Positions 24,490 through 33,175 are shown, counted from the stretch's first letter. The stretch: DNA of 64,000 bases from Thermoanaerobacter sp049701115 (GCF_049701115.1 NZ_JBNATX010000002.1:115408-179407), one strand, 5' to 3'. Numbers and translations: made by a program. The notes: a model not told the origin generated them from the sequence alone.

Positions 24490-25572
24490 CTACCTTTCTG
24501 TACAGCTGATACATGGGTCGATAGTCAAAACTAAAACAGGCACATCTGCCAAAGTACAGCCTGGTAGCATGTGCAAAAGCGGAGCCAAATTCGCGAAAGT
24601 GGGGGTCCTTATTCTCAATCTATCCAGATACTTGCCTCCATTTGATTTAATATAGTAAAACACTTCTCCCCTAGGCTGTTCAGCCCTTTCTATAACCTCT
24701 CCCGCCGGTAAATTTGGCTTTACTTTAACGCTTATTTCCCCTTCCGGCATCTTGCTTATAGCCTGCCTCACAAGGTCAATAGACTGGAACATCTCTCTTA
24801 ACCTGACAAGAGTCCTTGCATAGGTATCGCCATCCTTTTCAACAACTGGCTCAAAGTCCAGATACTTATAAGCAGCATACCCCAAGGTTCTAGTATCTAT
24901 TGCAACACCACTTCCCCTAAGGGTAGGGCCTACTGCGCCTAACATATAAGCTTCTTCTTTTGAAAGAACGCCTATCCCAACAGTCCTCTTTTTCAAAGTG
25001 TAGTTATCTCTTACTATCTTTTCAATCTCTTTTAGCCCTTCCTCTACCTCTTTAAGCTGGGCAAGCACCCATTTGGCCTGCTCACTGTCAATGTCTCTTC
25101 TCACACCGCCTACAATATTGACAGAAATCACAACTCTATTGCCAGCCGTAGCCTCCAATATGTCCATTACTTTTTCCCTTATTCTCCAGGAAAGCATGAA
25201 TAAATTCTCGAAGCCAAAGGCGTCCGCTAAAAGCCCAAACCATAAAAGGTGGCTGTGAATTCTGTGGATTTCAGCCCAAATAACCCTCAAAAACTTGGCC
25301 CTTTCAGGAACATCGATGCCAATCAACTTTTCAACAGCTTGACAGTAAGTCTCTCCATGTATGGCACTGCAAATACCGCATATGTGGTCAACCACATACA
25401 CCATTTGATTGAAATCTCTTTTCTTTACAAGAAGTTCAAGCCCTCTGTGGACATATCCAAAAGCAGGATACGCTTCTACTACTTTTTCATCTTCCACTAT
25501 CAATCTAAGATGTATAGGCTCCGGCAAAACAGGATGCTGTGGCCCAAAAGGTATTGTGCTCTTCTCACTCAT
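24490..25572 (-). CDS. echE: Ech-type [NiFe] hydrogenase large subunit EchE
   Basis: This subunit holds the NiFe site where protons are reduced to H2. The 360-residue protein has the L1 motif HICGICSAIHG (Cys65, Cys68) and the L2 motif DPCISC (Cys354, Cys357). It ends just three residues later (TER). There is therefore no C-terminal extension to be cut by a maturation protease, in line with the absence of a hycI/hyaD-like gene in the operon. The start is the ATG six bases after AAGGTG, and it overlaps the echD stop by 8 bp. It is related to NuoD of complex I. Confidence 0.96.
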   Translation of the reverse strand: MSEKSTIPFGPQHPVLPEPIHLRLIVEDEKVVEAYPAFGYVHRGLELLVKKRDFNQMVYVVDHICGICSAIHGETYCQAVEKLIGIDVPERAKFLRVIWAEIHRIHSHLLWFGLLADAFGFENLFMLSWRIREKVMDILEATAGNRVVISVNIVGGVRRDIDSEQAKWVLAQLKEVEEGLKEIEKIVRDNYTLKKRTVGIGVLSKEEAYMLGAVGPTLRGSGVAIDTRTLGYAAYKYLDFEPVVEKDGDTYARTLVRLREMFQSIDLVRQAISKMPEGEISVKVKPNLPAGEVIERAEQPRGEVFYYIKSNGGKYLDRLRIRTPTFANLAPLLHMLPGCTLADVPVLVLTIDPCISCTER

Positions 25573-25942
25573 TCTTATCACCTTTGTCCCTTCTCATAAT
25601 TTCTATACTAGCTTGAGGAGATATTGGAGCAAATTCTCCCAAAAACAAAAGCCCCTGAAAATCTAAAGCCAAATTCTTAAACCTCAAGCCAAACATCTCA
25701 TGTATCTCATTTTCAACTGGTATTGCGGCAAAGTACACTTTTGAAATACTTGGCACCTCTTCTTCAGGAGAAACATAGGTATGAAAACTGTCAAGTTCAC
25801 TGTCTTTCTCAAAAGTGTAAATTATCCTGAACTTCCCATCTTCCTCAAGACATGTCTCCGTAACAAACCTATAACCATTGTCATAATAATATTTTGCCTC
25901 TTTTTCAACATCTTCTAACTTTACTTCCCTTGTCCTAATCAT
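25565..25942 (-). CDS. echD: Ech-type hydrogenase subunit EchD (NuoC-like)
   Basis: This 125-residue protein corresponds to the 30-kDa (NuoC) subunit of complex I. Its signature is the segment NEIHEMFGLRFKNLALDF, typical of the family. It has no cofactor and supports the junction between the small and large subunits on the cytoplasmic side. The start ATG overlaps the echC stop by four bases (ATGA), so the genes are translationally coupled. Confidence 0.9.
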   Translation of the reverse strand: MIRTREVKLEDVEKEAKYYYDNGYRFVTETCLEEDGKFRIIYTFEKDSELDSFHTYVSPEEEVPSISKVYFAAIPVENEIHEMFGLRFKNLALDFQGLLFLGEFAPISPQASIEIMRRDKGDKNE

Positions 25943-26406
25943 TTTAACACCTCTTCAGCCTTACCCATTTTTTTGTATTTTTCTTTTAAAATTTCCGTAG
26001 CCTTATAAAGACCATCTATTATGGCTTCTGGCTTAGCCGGACAGCCAGGCACATAAACGTCGACCGGGATTACTTTGTCAACCCCTCCTAAAACATTGTA
26101 AGTGTCTCTAAAAACTCCTCCTGTCGCCGCACAAACCCCAACTGCTACTACCACTTTAGGCTCTGGCATTTGCTCATATATGTTTTTTAGCACATCTTTA
26201 TTCCTTGTGTTTACAGAACCAGTAACAACTAAAATATCTGCATGTTTAGGATTGCCCACATTAACCATCCCGAATCTCTCCATATCGTAGAGTGGAGTCA
26301 TGCAGGCCAGAATTTCAATGTCACAGCCGTTGCAGCTGCTGGCATTGTAGTGTAAAACCCATGGAGATTTTTTGAAAGATTTCTCTATAAATTCCTTTAA
26401 ACCCAT
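25939..26406 (-). CDS. echC: Ech-type [NiFe] hydrogenase small subunit EchC
   Basis: The small subunit carries the proximal 4Fe-4S cluster. The 155-residue protein has cysteines in NASSCNGCDIE, VGVCAATGG and VPGCPAKPE, matching NuoB and other Ech/Mbh small subunits. It has no Tat signal, as expected for a cytoplasm-facing enzyme. The start is the ATG nine bases after GGAG; an ATG three codons upstream abuts that site. Confidence 0.95.
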   Translation of the reverse strand: MGLKEFIEKSFKKSPWVLHYNASSCNGCDIEILACMTPLYDMERFGMVNVGNPKHADILVVTGSVNTRNKDVLKNIYEQMPEPKVVVAVGVCAATGGVFRDTYNVLGGVDKVIPVDVYVPGCPAKPEAIIDGLYKATEILKEKYKKMGKAEEVLK

Positions 26407-26411
26407 ACCAA

Positions 26412-27263
26412 TCATCTCCTAAAATAGATATAAGCTATATTTGCAATAGTAAAGAGTATCGTTATGCTCCAGCTGAAAGCTAGCATCCACTTTACCGTCA
26501 TTCTAGCAGTAATATTATCGAGTACTATGTCTAAGAAGTAGGTTAGTAAAGCTATTAAAGCACCTATAAGCAAGTTTTCAGACCATAATATAGCTATCAT
26601 CATGAGTATAAGGACCATCTCGTACCAATCGGCAATGTGTATTAGCGCAAGATAAGGTCCCGAATAATCCGTTAGAATACCTCTTACCAGCTCTTGATGA
26701 GCATGTTCTGATGTCGAAAGGTCAAAAGGAGATTTTTTAAGCTTTATTGTCAAAACAAGAGCTAAAAGTATAAACATAAAAGGTACATCCAAAAGGAGTC
26801 TGCCATGCTCCATTATCTTGCCTATGTTAAAACTTCCTGTCGCATTATACAATACTATGACAAAAAGTATAAGCATAGGCTCATACGCTAACATCTGCAT
26901 AAGCTCCCTTTGAGCTCCTACTTGACTGTAAGGCGATTTTGTAGAAAGAGCTCCTGCTATATAAAACACTAAACCTGCCGACATCACAAACAAAATCATC
27001 AAGAGATCTGCCTTTATCACAAAAAGTCCTACTGATAACATTGCCGTTAAAAGATACATGTATGCAGAGAAAACCTGGAAATTATTTACGAGTATTTTCT
27101 GTTTGTACAACAGTTTAATTATATCGTAAAAAGGCTGCCATATGGGAGGCCCATATCTTCCCTGTATAAAGGCAGTGAGTTTTCTGTCGATACCGCTTAA
27201 AAAACCGCCTACTATGGGAGTCAAAATTAAAGCTATGATGAATATAATCACGTCTTTAATCAT
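26412..27263 (-). CDS. echB: Ech-type hydrogenase membrane subunit EchB (NuoH-like)
   Basis: This integral membrane protein of 283 residues has about eight helices and resembles NuoH, the subunit linking the peripheral arm to the ion-pumping part. The conserved RKLTAFIQGRYGPP segment after the first helix and acidic residues in SPFDLSTSEHAHQELV fit the family. It overlaps echA by four bases. Together with EchA it would couple H2 formation to proton or sodium export. Confidence 0.94.
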   Translation of the reverse strand: MIKDVIIFIIALILTPIVGGFLSGIDRKLTAFIQGRYGPPIWQPFYDIIKLLYKQKILVNNFQVFSAYMYLLTAMLSVGLFVIKADLLMILFVMSAGLVFYIAGALSTKSPYSQVGAQRELMQMLAYEPMLILFVIVLYNATGSFNIGKIMEHGRLLLDVPFMFILLALVLTIKLKKSPFDLSTSEHAHQELVRGILTDYSGPYLALIHIADWYEMVLILMMIAILWSENLLIGALIALLTYFLDIVLDNITARMTVKWMLAFSWSITILFTIANIAYIYFRR

Positions 27264-29146
27264 AAAACAGCACCTCCCAGAATAACCGCAATCAAAACAA
27301 CAGACACGTAGTTGAAGTATTTTGTCAGATCTTTTTCAGTAGCAAAACTGGTCAAATAGTAATTTTTAACATCATAGCTCTTCTCTTCTAAATAGTTGAG
27401 TCCTGCATTGTAAGGTGTCACTTTTACAACCTCTCTATAGGACTTGCTTAAAGACATCAATCCAAGGATTACACCCAAAATTATTGTCAAGAAAATCGGG
27501 TAGACCATGAAACCGCCAAAGGAAGTATACAAAGTCCCCTTTGCAGCCTTAAGCGCCACATCCATCTTCATATTCACGATCTGGGGCATCACCAGCATGT
27601 TATAAAGGCTTCCAATCATAAGGCTCAAAAACACTGCTAAACCTGCCAGACCATAAAGTGATATTCCCACTGGCGCTTCCATTTTTTCCTGTTCTTTCTT
27701 TGTAAAGTAGGTACCTGAAAGGATATTACCTATCCACCGAGTATAGTAAAGCACCGTAAGAGCACTTCCTATAGCTAATATAATCGAGATGGCTATACTG
27801 CCTGCGGCTACTTCTAAAATGAGCCACTTTGACACAAGCATTCCAAAGGGGGCCGCCATAAGAGTCAGTATACCCACAAAAGTTATAGAAGTAGTAACTG
27901 GCATTTTATTTATCAAACCTTTCATATCTTCTATGTCTCTGCTTCCGATATGTTGCTCAATAGTTCCAACGCTCAAGAAAAGGAGTGCTTTGGATATAGC
28001 GTGGAATATGAGCAAAAGTATCGCCGCAGCAATAGCACTGGAAGTATTTATTCCTATGCTAGCAATCATAAGCCCCAAATTAGAAATTGTAGAATATGCC
28101 AAAATCCTTTTTGCATTGCTCTGACTCACCGCCAAAAATGCTGTGGCTAAAAAGGTAAAAGCTCCGTATAAAGCTATAAAATCGCTGAGCAATGTCCCTT
28201 TGAAAAGTGGTGAAAATCTGAGTAAAACATATATACCCGCCTTAACCATCGTACTAGAATGCAAAAGAGCAGACACAGGCGTAGGTGCCACCATCGCCCC
28301 TAAAAGCCAACTTTGGAAAGGCATCTGTGCTGACTTTGTAAATGCCGCAAAAGCTATGAAAAACATGGGGAGAAGTATATAAGTTGCCTCCTTGATTTTT
28401 AAAACCTCTGCCAGGGATATGGTACCGTAGTCTGCGTATATCAACATTATCCCTAAAAGCAGTGCAAATCCACCCATCATATTTATCCACAAAGCTCTTG
28501 CCGCATTTCTGATGGCTTCTTCAGTTTGGTCATGCCCTATGAGCAAGAAGGAAGAAAGTGTGGTAACTTCCCAGAAGAAGTACATCCACATCAGGTTATT
28601 TGAAAATACAAGTCCGTTCATTGCTCCTAAAAATACCAGTATTATCGCAAAAAATCTAGGCTGTCTAGTAGGAGATACGTGAAGGTGTTCCTCATGGTGG
28701 TCCATATAACTAAAAGCATAAAGCGCAATCAATGAACCCACAATTGAAATAATCAAGTTCATTATGATGGCTAACTCGTCAACAAAAAACATCTCCATCT
28801 CGTGTTCTTTTAACATAAAAAACTCAAAATAAATGAGGGGTACAAGCTGTAATACCGCAAAAAACGTGGCTTTCCATTCCTTGATTTTGAAGGAAATGTA
28901 GATCACATAAAGCAAAAGAACAAAATCCGCTATCTTAATAGCCACGTCCAGCATTTCATAATATCTCGGCACGGTAAACATGTCTGGAACTTTCAGCATT
29001 CCCAACATCATAAGGGAGGATAAAACGATTACAGTTAAGACTACAGCAATAAAACCTTTTCTGAGAATAGATTGTCTCAAAAAGAGTACCACTATTCCAG
29101 CCACAATAGGAAACAAAATGCTCAATAAAAGCAGACTCGAATGCAT
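27260..29146 (-). CDS. echA: Ech-type hydrogenase membrane subunit EchA (NuoL-like)
   Basis: This is an antiporter-like subunit of 628 residues with about 15-16 membrane helices, homologous to NuoL/MrpA. Conserved motifs include SPTRQPRFFA, FFWEVTTLSSFLLIGHD and the Lys/His-containing helix around AFTKSAQMPFQSWLLGAM. It is the likely ion-translocating subunit. It is the first gene of the 12-gene ech-hyp unit; its ATG follows GAGGTGTTTGT and a consensus promoter lies about 70 bp upstream. Confidence 0.94.
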   Translation of the reverse strand: MHSSLLLLSILFPIVAGIVVLFLRQSILRKGFIAVVLTVIVLSSLMMLGMLKVPDMFTVPRYYEMLDVAIKIADFVLLLYVIYISFKIKEWKATFFAVLQLVPLIYFEFFMLKEHEMEMFFVDELAIIMNLIISIVGSLIALYAFSYMDHHEEHLHVSPTRQPRFFAIILVFLGAMNGLVFSNNLMWMYFFWEVTTLSSFLLIGHDQTEEAIRNAARALWINMMGGFALLLGIMLIYADYGTISLAEVLKIKEATYILLPMFFIAFAAFTKSAQMPFQSWLLGAMVAPTPVSALLHSSTMVKAGIYVLLRFSPLFKGTLLSDFIALYGAFTFLATAFLAVSQSNAKRILAYSTISNLGLMIASIGINTSSAIAAAILLLIFHAISKALLFLSVGTIEQHIGSRDIEDMKGLINKMPVTTSITFVGILTLMAAPFGMLVSKWLILEVAAGSIAISIILAIGSALTVLYYTRWIGNILSGTYFTKKEQEKMEAPVGISLYGLAGLAVFLSLMIGSLYNMLVMPQIVNMKMDVALKAAKGTLYTSFGGFMVYPIFLTIILGVILGLMSLSKSYREVVKVTPYNAGLNYLEEKSYDVKNYYLTSFATEKDLTKYFNYVSVVLIAVILGGAVL

Positions 29147-29214
29147 ACAAACACCTCACCTATTCTTACACATTGTATACAAGCTTCTAATTAATTGATA
29201 AACCTTCTACAATG

Positions 29215-29243
29215 ATTATAAAGTTTTAAAACCATGAAGTCAA
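29215..29243 (-). promoter_or_regulatory. Promoter of ech-hyp operon
   Basis: On the minus strand, TTGACT (29238-29243) and TATAAT (29215-29220) are separated by 17 bp. No internal terminator is visible between echA and hypE, so all twelve genes can be read from here. Confidence 0.8.
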
Positions 29244-29272
29244 TAATAAAAAGAATTTTTATCACAAAATAA

Positions 29273-29290
29273 TTGTTATTATTTTAACAA
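29273..29290. promoter_or_regulatory. Rex-type operator upstream of ech-hyp
   Basis: TTGTTATTATTTTAACAA is an 18-bp palindrome with perfect TTGTTA/TAACAA arms. It matches the clostridial Rex operator TTGTTAANNNNTTAACAA except for the two central-flank bases. It lies 29 bp upstream of the ech -35 element and after the terminator of the neighbouring ftsH-like gene, so it belongs to the ech promoter region. Rex senses the NADH/NAD+ ratio. Confidence 0.6.
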
Positions 29291-29298
29291 ACTCTTGT

Positions 29299-29330
29299 AA
29301 AAATGAGGCTATTTGTGAAGAAATAGCTCA
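29299..29330 (-). terminator. Terminator of ftsH-like gene
   Basis: On the minus strand, TGAGCTATTT-CTTCAC-AAATAGCCTCA forms a stem with one bulged base, followed by TTTTTAC. It lies directly after the stop codon of the ftsH-like gene. Confidence 0.75.
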
Positions 29331-29332
29331 CC

Positions 29333-30823
29333 TCATGCTGAAACCTCTTCTAAAACTCCTTTTCTACTTAAAATTTCCCTCAATTTATCTCCCGAAATTG
29401 TCTCTTCTCTCTTTAAAATTTCGGCTACTTCTTTAAGTTTTTCAATATTTTCTTTCAAAATTTTTGTCACCTCTTCCTCTAAATCTTTGACAATCCTATT
29501 GATTTCATCGCTTACTTTTTCTTTCGATATATCCTCCTTACTCACAACTCCTAGGTTAGAAAGCCCTGTAAACACGATTTTTTTTGCAATATCCACCGCC
29601 TGTTCGAAATCATTAGCAGATCCTGTACTTCTTCCTCCCAAAAGCAATACCTCAGCCACCGTACCACCTAATGCCACCATTATATTCTTTTCAAGCTCTT
29701 CCTTTGTATATATAAGCAGATCATCCTTTTCTTTTTGCCTGACAAAACCAAGGGCCCTACCTCTTGGAACAATGGTCACCACGGCGACGGAACCGGGATT
29801 TATTTTCTCGCCTACTATAGCATGCCCCGCTTCATGCACCGCAATCCTGTAAATTTCTTCTTCAGAAGGCTTTCTATCAATCCTTTCACCCAATATTACT
29901 TTATCTATCGCTTCTTTAAAATGCCTCTGAGATATAAAGGAAGATCCTTCTCTCAAAGCAAGTATAGCAGCTTCATTACATAAATTTTCTAAATGGGCCC
30001 CTGAAAATCCAAAAGTACTTTCTGCGATCTCCTCCAAATTGACATCTTCTCCTAATGGTTTATTTTTCGTATGGATTTTCAAAATTTGAAGCCTACCGTT
30101 TTTATCAGGCAGATCCACCAACACCTGTCTGTCAAAACGCCCGGGCCTTAAAAGCGCAGGGTCCAGAAGGTCTGGTCTATTAGTGGCTCCTATGACAAGT
30201 ATATTGACCTCTTCCTCTTCCTTTATTCCATCCATCTCAACTAAAAGCTGGTTTAAAGTCTGGTCATACTCATGGTGACTCTCATGAGCACCTCTTTTTG
30301 TCCCCAAAATGTCGATTTCGTCAATAAAAATTATGGCGCTGTTTTTCCCTTCTTTTTTGGCTAAATTCCTCGCCCTTTCGAAAAGATGTCTCACCCTTTG
30401 GGCTCCAACTCCTGCATACATCTCTATAAATTCGCTTCCGGAAGTGGCTATAAAACTGGAATTAGTGTACTTCGCAGCAGCTTTAGCAAGCAATGTTTTC
30501 CCTGTGCCTGGAGGTCCAACGAGCAATATCCCCTTTATAGGGCGTATCCCCATTTGAGCGATTTTTTCTCTGTTTACAACAAAATCCAAAGCCTCCTTCA
30601 GTTCAGAAATGGCTGTATTCTGGCCTCCGATATCCTCAAATGAAACTTCGGAACTTGGGTTTATAATGCTTTTACCAGTTTTATAAAACCCTTTATTTTC
30701 CATGATGTAGCTCAAAAGCAAGAAGGCACCTATCAAAAATACAACCGGCGCCACATTGATACCTAAAAGAGCAGCGAAAATCGTAAAAGCAATAGCTATC
30801 CCCAGCAAAATCTCTTTTACCAT
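29333..30823 (-). CDS. Short FtsH-like membrane AAA+ metalloprotease
   Basis: This is an ATP-dependent zinc protease of the FtsH family. The 496-residue protein is about 110 residues shorter than typical FtsH because two adjacent membrane helices (about residues 4-40) are joined without the usual extracytoplasmic domain. The AAA core is complete: GPPGTGKT, IIFIDEIDILG, the pore-loop region FIEMYAGVGA, and arginine fingers in RPGRFDRQV. The protease has HEAGH and a downstream Asp in SANDFEQA. The start ATG is seven bases after AAGGGGG. It follows a membrane-anchored protein of unknown function by 28 bp. Substrates are unknown; it is probably a second FtsH, not the essential one. Confidence 0.88.
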   Translation of the reverse strand: MVKEILLGIAIAFTIFAALLGINVAPVVFLIGAFLLLSYIMENKGFYKTGKSIINPSSEVSFEDIGGQNTAISELKEALDFVVNREKIAQMGIRPIKGILLVGPPGTGKTLLAKAAAKYTNSSFIATSGSEFIEMYAGVGAQRVRHLFERARNLAKKEGKNSAIIFIDEIDILGTKRGAHESHHEYDQTLNQLLVEMDGIKEEEEVNILVIGATNRPDLLDPALLRPGRFDRQVLVDLPDKNGRLQILKIHTKNKPLGEDVNLEEIAESTFGFSGAHLENLCNEAAILALREGSSFISQRHFKEAIDKVILGERIDRKPSEEEIYRIAVHEAGHAIVGEKINPGSVAVVTIVPRGRALGFVRQKEKDDLLIYTKEELEKNIMVALGGTVAEVLLLGGRSTGSANDFEQAVDIAKKIVFTGLSNLGVVSKEDISKEKVSDEINRIVKDLEEEVTKILKENIEKLKEVAEILKREETISGDKLREILSRKGVLEEVSA

Positions 30824-30851
30824 AGCATTTCCCCCTTCAGTCATAAAAAAG

Positions 30852-31349
30852 TTACCTTGGTATTACCTTATAAAGATAATGAATACCATCTCTCAAATCA
30901 ATGTAAATACCATATTGATCTATATAGACACGAGAAACTATCCCCGTTCTAATCGAGAGATCATTAACAAAATTTTGTAACTTAAGGTAATCTCCCTTTT
31001 GAAGAGCTTCATATACTGCAAATTGAAGGTCATAGTAAACATTATTAAGCTTTTCATTAGGATTGTCAAGAATAAAAAAATTTATCTTAACAGGGTACTT
31101 TTGTACTGCCTCCTGTATTTCTTTGTAGGTTTGCATCAAATTTTCGACCCTATCCAATCTAATTTTGACATCGTAAGCCTTATCGCCGGCAGTAATTGTT
31201 ACATCTTTAACAAATTTTATTGACTTTAAATCCTTTGCAATCTTTTCAGGAATCAGCTTATGTTGATACGTTTGAAAACCTATAAACAATCCTCCAAAAA
31301 CCACTGCAAAGGTCAATATTACAACATGCCATTTTATCCCTCTCAACAA
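30852..31349 (-). CDS. Membrane-anchored protein of unknown function
   Basis: The product of about 165 residues has one N-terminal hydrophobic helix (about residues 8-26) and an outer hydrophilic domain with alternating charged and aliphatic residues. I do not recognise a family. The start is placed at TTG 31347-31349, eight bases after GAGGAG; a GTG three codons upstream abuts that site. It is probably co-transcribed with the short FtsH-like protease, so it may be an adaptor, modulator or substrate; that is inference from position alone. Confidence 0.6.
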   Translation of the reverse strand: MLRGIKWHVVILTFAVVFGGLFIGFQTYQHKLIPEKIAKDLKSIKFVKDVTITAGDKAYDVKIRLDRVENLMQTYKEIQEAVQKYPVKINFFILDNPNEKLNNVYYDLQFAVYEALQKGDYLKLQNFVNDLSIRTGIVSRVYIDQYGIYIDLRDGIHYLYKVIPR

Positions 31350-31431
31350 CCGTCTCACTCCTCTGAAGATATATTTGTATTATATCATAGAAGATATACC
31401 AAGACAATATTTAAAAATTGCCTTTATCATT

Positions 31432-31459
31432 TTGTTTTTTTTGTAAAAAGTGCTACAAT
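31432..31459 (+). promoter_or_regulatory. Promoter of the interrupted gene
   Basis: TTGTTT (31432-31437) and TACAAT (31454-31459) are separated by 16 bp, followed by GGGAGG and the ATG at 31482. The control region of the interrupted gene therefore looks intact. Confidence 0.5.
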
Positions 31460-31481
31460 GAAAAGGGAGGTAATTTTATCA

Positions 31482-31852
31482 TGAGGATAGCTGCTACAAT
31501 TACAGAAAAAGGATATATTGAAAAGCTGCCAGATGGACCCCATATAGTCATTTTTGACACAGAAAAAAATCAAACGGAAAAATACGACAACCCGGGATAC
31601 CATTTGGAAGAAAACAGGCGAAGTACAATAGTAGATTTTCTATTTGAAAAAAACGTGGATGTAGTAATAACTATACCGGAAGCTTTTTGCAGCATCTCCT
31701 ATGAAAAAGCAAGGTAAAAGGGCTTAAAATTTATAAGACTTAAAAAAAGCATGCCTTACGAAGAAGTCGTAAAAGATTTATCCTCTCATTTAGAAAAATT
31801 GACAGATAGTATACCTGAAGATGAGCTTTACAGAAATATACAAAAATCTTAA
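31482..31852 (+). pseudogene. Interrupted NifX/NifB-like small protein gene
   Basis: The reading frame starts at ATG 31482 after AAGGGAGG and runs 78 codons to an in-frame TAA at 31715-31717. The same frame then stays open for another 44 codons to TAA 31850-31852. The part after the stop (KGLKFIRLKKSMPYEEVVK) reads as the natural continuation of the dinitrogenase cofactor-biosynthesis-like fold (a family of small FeMo-cofactor or Fe-S chaperone-like proteins). A single nonsense change explains the break. It is either a recent pseudogene, a sequence error, or a truncated protein that still works. The family call is tentative. Confidence 0.55.
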
Positions 31853-31878
31853 TAAATTCTTTATAAGTCGCCTATTTA

Positions 31879-31979
31879 TAAAAACCTATATTAATTTAAG
31901 TGGCATTTTGTGCTAATGCTTATGAATCGCATTTACACACAAAATGCCACTTTTTCATTTCATCAACAAACTAAAAACC
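31879..31979. mobile_element. Palindromic insertion element, copy 2 (85 bp)
   Basis: The inverted repeat AAGTGGCATTTTGTG (31898-31912) pairs with CACAAAATGCCACTT (31938-31952). The right end ATCAACAAA resembles the TGTTGACAAA terminus of the other copies; the left terminus is degenerate. TAAAAACC occurs on both sides (31879-31886, 31972-31979) as a possible target duplication. It sits between the 3' ends of the interrupted gene and mrp. Confidence 0.6.
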
Positions 31980-31981
31980 CA

Positions 31982-33058
31982 TCACTTTAAGAACTCTTTT
32001 TCATGCCTTAAGGGCCTTACCTTCTCTACAATTTTTTCTGCTAGCTCAATATATATTGCTCCTTCTTCAGTATCATCAAGAGCAGGCGGAATACCCTCAT
32101 CGCTTAACTCCCTTATTTTTACCACTATCGGAATCCTCGCCAGTATCTCTGTCTGCAAAGACTCTGCCAGCTTTTCTGTCTCTCCCTCTCCAAAAATGTG
32201 GTACCTTTCTCCACATTTAGGGCACTCAAAATAAGACATATTTTCTACAATACCTACGACCTCTACATTGACCTTTTTGGCCATATGTCCTATTCTCCCT
32301 GCAACATGGGAGGCAGAAGCTTGGGGAGTAGTGACAAGAATAAATTTAGCCTCTGGTAATTTTTGCATAACGGTGAGAGGTATGTCTCCCGTCCCCGGCG
32401 GCAGGTCTAAAACTAGATAATCTAAGTCTCCCCATACAACGTCGGTGAAAAATTGATCTATTACGCCAGTCAAAAGGGGCCCCCTCCATATTAGAGGCGT
32501 ATCTTCATCAACAAAATTCCCCATAGATATGATTTTTAATCCAAATCTTTCAATAGGCAAAACCGTATGCTCGTCCAAAGCATATGGTTTCTCTCCTACG
32601 ATGCCCAAAAGCCTTGGTACGCTGGAACCCAAAATATCAGCATCCAAAAGCCCCACCTCAAAACCCAGCCTTGAAAGTCCAACAGCCAAATTTACTGCAA
32701 CGGTTGATTTCCCCACACCTCCCTTTCCACTACCTACCACTATGACTCTAGTATTCTCAAAAAGGTTTTTCTTTTCTTCTTTGAGCCTTCTTGCTAAATC
32801 CTGCCTTTCCTCCTCCGTCATGGCTCCAATATTTACTACCACTTCTGAAACTCCTTCTATTTTTGATATCTCTTTGATAGCATTGTTTTTTATCTGGTCA
32901 CGAAGAGGACAGCCTTTTACAGTCAAATTTATATCAACAGTAACCTTATCCCCTTCTATTTCAATATTTTTAACCATTCCCAAATCTACCACATTTCTTC
33001 TAAGTTCCGGGTCATACACTTTTTTTAGCGCGGACAATACTTGTTCTCTTGTAATCAA
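31982..33058 (-). CDS. mrp: Mrp/ApbC-family Fe-S carrier ATPase
   Basis: Mrp proteins carry Fe-S clusters and bind ATP; the Bacillus homologue SalA has an added regulatory role. The 358-residue protein has an N-terminal MIP18/DUF59 domain (about residues 1-85) and a P-loop domain with GSGKGGVGKSTVAVNLA, DADILGSS and LPPGTGD. It also has the cluster-binding pair CPKCG. The start is TTG at 33056-33058, seven bases after AGGGGG; longer in-frame starts have no ribosome site. It is divergent from the sigI operon, with 118 bp between start codons. Confidence 0.92.
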   Translation of the reverse strand: MITREQVLSALKKVYDPELRRNVVDLGMVKNIEIEGDKVTVDINLTVKGCPLRDQIKNNAIKEISKIEGVSEVVVNIGAMTEEERQDLARRLKEEKKNLFENTRVIVVGSGKGGVGKSTVAVNLAVGLSRLGFEVGLLDADILGSSVPRLLGIVGEKPYALDEHTVLPIERFGLKIISMGNFVDEDTPLIWRGPLLTGVIDQFFTDVVWGDLDYLVLDLPPGTGDIPLTVMQKLPEAKFILVTTPQASASHVAGRIGHMAKKVNVEVVGIVENMSYFECPKCGERYHIFGEGETEKLAESLQTEILARIPIVVKIRELSDEGIPPALDDTEEGAIYIELAEKIVEKVRPLRHEKEFLK

Positions 33059-33127
33059 TTTTATACCCCCTATTGGTACTTTTTTGTTGACAATTATATT
33101 ATAATATATAATCATTACTAATAGAAT

Positions 33128-33154
33128 ACCCCCAAAAATTTTCTTCCATTCGAA
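33128..33154 (+). promoter_or_regulatory. Sigma-I-type promoter of sigI operon
   Basis: ACCCCC (33128-33133) and CGAA (33151-33154) are separated by 17 bp. This resembles the C-run/CGAA promoters known for sigma-I factors of Bacillus and Clostridium thermocellum. It lies directly before sigI, so the operon is probably autoregulated. The resulting leader would be very short. Confidence 0.6.
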
Positions 33155-33175
33155 TAATATAGTGGGGTGGTTGAT

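Noticed and set aside
31715..31717. In-frame stop as a recoded amino acid
   Set aside because: The codon is TAA. Selenocysteine uses TGA and pyrrolysine TAG, so recoding is not a reasonable explanation.
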